Positions 60,331 through 64,000 of a DNA stretch of 64,000 nucleotides are shown one piece after another. The notes under the pieces were generated by a model that ran no database searches, was not told the DNA's origin, and saw only the letters and a program-made list of their open reading frames with translations. Numbering within the stretch: position 1 is the stretch's first letter; each line of letters starts with the position of its first letter. Origin of the DNA: Gordonia liuliyuniae (lineage in GTDB: Bacteria > Actinomycetota > Actinomycetes > Mycobacteriales > Mycobacteriaceae); NCBI RefSeq assembly GCF_021739025.1, contig NZ_JAKKOT010000005.1:62001-126000 (forward strand), read 5' to 3'. The position numbers and the translations under genes are program-made.

Positions 60331-61191
60331 GTGCCAAGCCTCGCGATGCTGTTCCAGAGTCACCTCGATTCGGGACTCACCGGCGACCGACTGCGCCAGC
60401 AGATGCTCGCCGACTTCCCCGACTTGACGCCCGCGTCGTTGACCGTGGACGCTGCGGAGAACGCCGACGAGGACCGTCCACTCACCCTCTCGTACGGCGA
60501 CACGATGATCGCGTTGATGAGCGTTCCAGCAGCCGTCGGCGACGACCTCCAGGAAATCGCCGAGCACAGCCGCCTGTGGCCGGAGTCGACACCCGTCCCA
60601 GCGTCGTACGACGCCCACACGATCGTCACCGTGCTCCGTCCGCGAAACTCCTCGACCTCGTACCAGGATGCAATCGCGGACGCAGTATTGCTGTCGAAGG
60701 TGATCGCGTCCGCCATCGCGGTGAGCGACTCGATCGTCGCCGTCTACTTCGGCAGCGCGAACCACGTGATCGTCCCAGAACTGTTCCGCGACCTCACGAT
60801 CGAGACACTCCCCGACCCGATCCTCCCGGCGTGGGTGGCATTGAACGTCGCTCCCCGCACCGACGGCGTGATGACCGGACACACCCGAGGCTTGGACATG
60901 CTCGGGTTGATGGACATCGAGATCGTCGAATCTCCCGAAACCGCCGAAGAGACATTCGCGCGTCTGGCCAACATCTCGATCTACCAACTGCAGAGCGGCC
61001 CGGTGATCGGTGACGGACACTCTCTCGGCACCACCGACGACGCCGAACTGTTCGCCCTGCACGCACCGTCCGCGTTGGATCCGGACAAGACGGTTCTTCA
61101 ATTGACCTTCGCCGCGGGCGACGAGCAGCCGGTCGCGGCGACCGCCGTCGAACCGCAAAGCAAGAAGCGCGGCTGGTTCCGCCGGAAGTAG
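60331..61191 (+). CDS. DUF4261-like protein
   Basis: 286-residue soluble protein from a GTG start. The N-terminal half (LTLSYGDTMIALMSVPAAVGDDLQE; LRPRNSSTSYQDAIADAVLLSKVIASA, in pieces) and the C-terminal half (VALNVAPRTDGVMTGHTRGLDMLG; GLMDIEIVESPETAEE) resemble the DUF4261 architecture as I remember it; the assignment is tentative. The end KKRGWFRRK is a basic tail. Role unknown. It sits between the tRNA cassettes and the SNF2 helicase, 65 bases upstream of the latter, and could be either core genome or an island member. Confidence 0.6.
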   Translation: MPSLAMLFQSHLDSGLTGDRLRQQMLADFPDLTPASLTVDAAENADEDRPLTLSYGDTMIALMSVPAAVGDDLQEIAEHSRLWPESTPVPASYDAHTIVTVLRPRNSSTSYQDAIADAVLLSKVIASAIAVSDSIVAVYFGSANHVIVPELFRDLTIETLPDPILPAWVALNVAPRTDGVMTGHTRGLDMLGLMDIEIVESPETAEETFARLANISIYQLQSGPVIGDGHSLGTTDDAELFALHAPSALDPDKTVLQLTFAAGDEQPVAATAVEPQSKKRGWFRRK

Positions 61192-61235
61192 GGCGTCCAC
61201 CGCTCGATAGCGCACAGTCGAGAAGATTGTCCGCA

Positions 61236-61255
61236 CTGCACACTATGGTGTGCAG
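61236..61255. promoter_or_regulatory. Perfect palindrome at the start of the SNF2 helicase gene
   Basis: Arms CTGCACAC and GTGTGCAG flank TATG; the last base is two positions before the ATG at 61257. It may be a repressor site or an mRNA hairpin at the ribosome binding site. An alternative in-frame ATG (61245) lies inside it. Confidence 0.6.
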
Positions 61256-61256
61256 A

Positions 61257-64000
61257 ATGGCGATCGCGTCCTTCTCCGAACTACACGCCGGCCAACGACT
61301 CTCGGGCCGCTGGCGGGACACCGTCGACCTGATCGCCGTGACAGCGTCCGGCGACAACGCGGCAACCCTCGTCGTCCGAGACCTCCGCCTCGGAGTCCGT
61401 GAAGAGCTCGTCTTCGCCGACGACCTGCCTCGTATCGTCATCGAGACCACATCCGTCGCCTCGTGGACGTTCGACGCCGACCCTGCAGCATTCCGAATCG
61501 CCACCGAAGCCCTCCGCATCTCGAAGACCGCGGCACACGACCCGATGGCCGCGGTCGGCACCAGCGACATCTCGCCGCTCCCCCACCAGATCCGAGCAGT
61601 CTATGGGGAGTTACTCCCCCGGACGCCGTTGCGCTTTCTGCTCGCCGACGACCCCGGTGCGGGAAAGACGGTCATGGCGGGGCTGTATGCGAAAGAGCTT
61701 CAACTCCGCGGCGACATGTCGCGGATGCTGATCGTCGCGCCGGGCGGGCTCGTCGAACAGTGGAAGGAGGAATTACTCACGAAATTCGGGATCGTCACCA
61801 CCCTCCTCACCCGCGAACTGATCAACGTCAGTCCAGGCGGGGACCCGTTCCCCGAGCATCCGCTGATGATCGCGCGCATGGATCAGCTGGCTCGCGACCC
61901 CGAGTTGGTCGGCCACCTCGAGAACAGCGAATGGGATCTCGTCGTCGTCGACGAAGCACACCGCATGTCGGCGAGCTGGCAGGGCTCAGATCTGGAGGTT
62001 CGCGAGACCGAGCGATTCAAACTCGGGCGAGTGTTGGGGTCGGTGACCCGCAACTTCCTCCTCATGACCGCGACACCACATGCCGGGAACGACGACAACT
62101 TCGAGCTGTTCCTCTCGTTGCTCGACGAGGACCGCTTCGCCGGTCGGCGGCGCCGGAGCGGAACCGTCGACACCTCCGGTCTGATGCGTCGGATGGTGAA
62201 GGAGGCACTGCTGACCTTCGAGGGGCGACCGCTGTTCCCCGAACGCATCGCGGAAACGGTCCCCTATGCGCTCTCGGGCGGAGAGAGTGAACTGTACGAG
62301 GCGGTCACCCAGTATGTGCGAGTGGAGATGAACCGGGCGCAAGCCTCACCGGACTCCCCGAAACGCCGCACCGTCGGCTTCGCGCTGACCGTGCTGCAGC
62401 GCCGTCTCGCGTCGAGTACACATGCGGTTCTCCGCAGCCTGATCAGACGAAGGGACCGCCTGGCGTCGCGGCGCGCCGATCTGATCGCCGGACGCATCCC
62501 GATCGACGACCGAGTCTCGCTTCCCTCCCCCGACCTGTTTGACGATCCTGACGAGTTCAGTGCTGAAGAGTTCGAGCAGCTCGAAGAGGAAGTGGTGGAC
62601 GCTGCGACGGCGGCACGGACCGTCGCCGAACTCGACACGGAGATCGCGATCCTTTCGGATCTCGTCGCCCTTGCAACGCGTGTCCGAGACCGTGGGGACG
62701 ATCGCAAGTGGGCAGAGCTCAGAAGCATGCTGACCGATCGAAGTCTGCTCCGCGATGCGGCCGGCGCTCCACGAAAGCTGATCGTCTTCACTGAGCACAA
62801 GGACACGCTCGACTACCTTGTCGCGCAGATCCGCAACGTCCTGGGCTCCGACGACGCTGTCGTGACCATCCACGGCGGAACCCGTCGAGCCGACCGGGTC
62901 GCGGTGCGCGAGCAGTTCACCAACGAACCGGACCGTCTGGTTCTGGTCGCGACAGACGCCGCCGGCGAAGGCCTCAACCTACAGGCCGCCCACTTGATGG
63001 TGAACTACGACCTGCCGTGGAACCCGAATCGTCTGGAACAGCGTTTCGGTCGCATCCACCGCATCGGACAGCGAAATGTCTGTCGACTGTGGAACATCGT
63101 CGCGTCGGACACTCGCGAAGGCCAGGTGTACACACGGCTCCTGGCCAAGATGGACCAGCAACGCGCAGCGTACGGCGGCAAGCTGTTCGACGTCCTGGGC
63201 GAGGAGGCATTCGGCGGCAAGCCCCTCCGCGACCTGCTGTGGGACGCCGTGCTCTACGGCGACGATCCGGCGCGACTCGACGAGATCGAGCGCGTCGTCG
63301 ACGCCGAGGTCGCGGCGGGCTGTGAAGCACTGGTGTCCGAGCGGGCACTGGCTCGCGAGACGTTGGCCCCCGTCGAAATGGATCGTCTGCGGCGACAGAT
63401 GGATGAGGCCACGGCTCGTCGGCTCCAACCGCACTACATCGAGCAGTTTTTCATCAGTGCGTTCGGGACGTTCGGCGGTCGCCTCATCAAACGGGAGAAG
63501 AATCGCTTCCAGATCTCCAATGTCCCTGCGTCCCTGCGGAGTCGGCCGATCCGCCGCGAGCACGCGTGGCGGCCGGTCACGCGTTCGTACGAGCGGGTCA
63601 CGTTCGAGCCGACAGCAGTCTCGTCGGCGGCGACCCGAGCCGACTTGCTTGCGCCCGGACATCCGCTACTCGACGCACTGCTCGATTCGGTCGTCGAGCG
63701 CGATCGCAGTCTGCTCGTGGCCGGCGCGACCCTGTTCGATCCGGCTGATGCAAGTACGTCGCCGCGTGTGATCGTCGCGGTGACATCGGAGGTCGTCGAT
63801 GGCGCCGGCACTGTGGTCAGCCGTCAGTTCTCGTTCGTGTCGGTCGCGGCGGACGGTTCGGTGACCGATGCCGGGACAGCGCCACAACTCGATCTGGAGC
63901 CACTGCACGATCTGTCGGTCGCTGCAGCCGCTTTCGATTCGCTCTCGTCGTCGTTCGCCGACGACGCGGTGAGATGGCTGACGAACAACGCGGCTCCAGC
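61257..64000 (+). CDS. SNF2-family helicase, DrmD/DISARM-like (cut by right edge)
   Basis: At least 914 residues of a superfamily 2 SNF2-type translocase. Motif I is LLADDPGAGKTVMAGLY with Lys at residue 137, motif II VVVDEAHRMS (DEAH at 232-235), motif III LLMTATPHAGND near 278, and motifs V-VI VLVATDAAGEGLNLQ and EQRFGRIHRIGQ near 563-605. A helical, acidic insertion lies near residues 420-480. The C-terminal part after 640 is not recognised. The composition and the AD(D/E)-GAGKT motif match helicases of DISARM class 1 (DrmD) and related methylase-helicase defence loci, but RapA-like housekeeping proteins share it. Downstream genes are outside the window. Confidence 0.82.
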   Translation, partial: MAIASFSELHAGQRLSGRWRDTVDLIAVTASGDNAATLVVRDLRLGVREELVFADDLPRIVIETTSVASWTFDADPAAFRIATEALRISKTAAHDPMAAVGTSDISPLPHQIRAVYGELLPRTPLRFLLADDPGAGKTVMAGLYAKELQLRGDMSRMLIVAPGGLVEQWKEELLTKFGIVTTLLTRELINVSPGGDPFPEHPLMIARMDQLARDPELVGHLENSEWDLVVVDEAHRMSASWQGSDLEVRETERFKLGRVLGSVTRNFLLMTATPHAGNDDNFELFLSLLDEDRFAGRRRRSGTVDTSGLMRRMVKEALLTFEGRPLFPERIAETVPYALSGGESELYEAVTQYVRVEMNRAQASPDSPKRRTVGFALTVLQRRLASSTHAVLRSLIRRRDRLASRRADLIAGRIPIDDRVSLPSPDLFDDPDEFSAEEFEQLEEEVVDAATAARTVAELDTEIAILSDLVALATRVRDRGDDRKWAELRSMLTDRSLLRDAAGAPRKLIVFTEHKDTLDYLVAQIRNVLGSDDAVVTIHGGTRRADRVAVREQFTNEPDRLVLVATDAAGEGLNLQAAHLMVNYDLPWNPNRLEQRFGRIHRIGQRNVCRLWNIVASDTREGQVYTRLLAKMDQQRAAYGGKLFDVLGEEAFGGKPLRDLLWDAVLYGDDPARLDEIERVVDAEVAAGCEALVSERALARETLAPVEMDRLRRQMDEATARRLQPHYIEQFFISAFGTFGGRLIKREKNRFQISNVPASLRSRPIRREHAWRPVTRSYERVTFEPTAVSSAATRADLLAPGHPLLDALLDSVVERDRSLLVAGATLFDPADASTSPRVIVAVTSEVVDGAGTVVSRQFSFVSVAADGSVTDAGTAPQLDLEPLHDLSVAAAAFDSLSSSFADDAVRWLTNNAAP

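Overview
The window is high-GC actinobacterial chromosome. Adjacent phosphatidylinositol mannoside genes (PIP synthase, PIM acyltransferase, pimA) point to a mycolic-acid-containing member of the Mycobacteriales. Gene order closely follows the nusB-efp-pepQ-aro-alaS-aspS-hisS-rel-sec-ruv-pdx-pim-thrS block of Mycobacterium tuberculosis, with the pyr/car operon joined next to nusB. A Gordonia-like organism fits best, but that is inference from gene order and composition only.

Layout: 1-5.9 kb is a pyrimidine operon on the minus strand (pyrR-pyrB-pyrC-membrane protein-carA-carB, carB cut by the left edge) behind a recognisable PyrR-binding leader that can hide the pyrR ribosome binding site. 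5.9-13 kb holds nusB, efp, pepQ, a small membrane protein and the shikimate genes aroB, aroK, aroC and aroE with a prepilin peptidase. 13-22.4 kb holds mltG, ruvX, alaS, rarA, a kinase-like protein and aspS. 22.6-30 kb holds a zinc metallopeptidase, a nuclease-fold/AbiEi-like protein framed by palindromic repeats, hisS, an MBL hydrolase, a cyclophilin and rel. 30-38.6 kb holds apt, a lipoprotein, secF, secD, yajC, ruvB, ruvA, ruvC and yebC. 38.6-45.5 kb holds the vitamin B6 genes pdxT and pdxS, separated by tesB, an acyl-CoA oxidase-like gene and a PP2C / FHA-HTH / LuxR signalling trio. 45.6-51.5 kb is the PIM lipid operon with a HIT hydrolase and thrS. 51.7-55.5 kb holds a pair of acyl-CoA dehydrogenases and a GT87-type membrane mannosyltransferase.

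From 55.5 kb the window turns accessory. At the 3' end of a tRNA-Val gene lies a small island with an Abi/HEPN RNase-like gene, an unknown protein, a gene fragment cut by an IS21-family (istB) remnant and scattered terminators. It is followed by a tRNA-Gly/Cys/Val cassette present as two tandem copies, a DUF4261-like gene and, running off the right edge, a large SNF2-type helicase resembling DrmD of class 1 DISARM. The helicase start is covered by a perfect palindrome. This right edge looks like the start of a defence island.

Most core genes are packed in minus-strand operons with 1-10 bp overlaps (ATGA or GTGA), implying translational coupling. The best candidates for unusual biology are the PP2C/FHA-HTH/LuxR trio that splits the usual pdxS-tesB-pdxT order, the palindrome-flanked nuclease-fold gene at 23.6 kb, and the defence-like region from 56 kb to the right edge.
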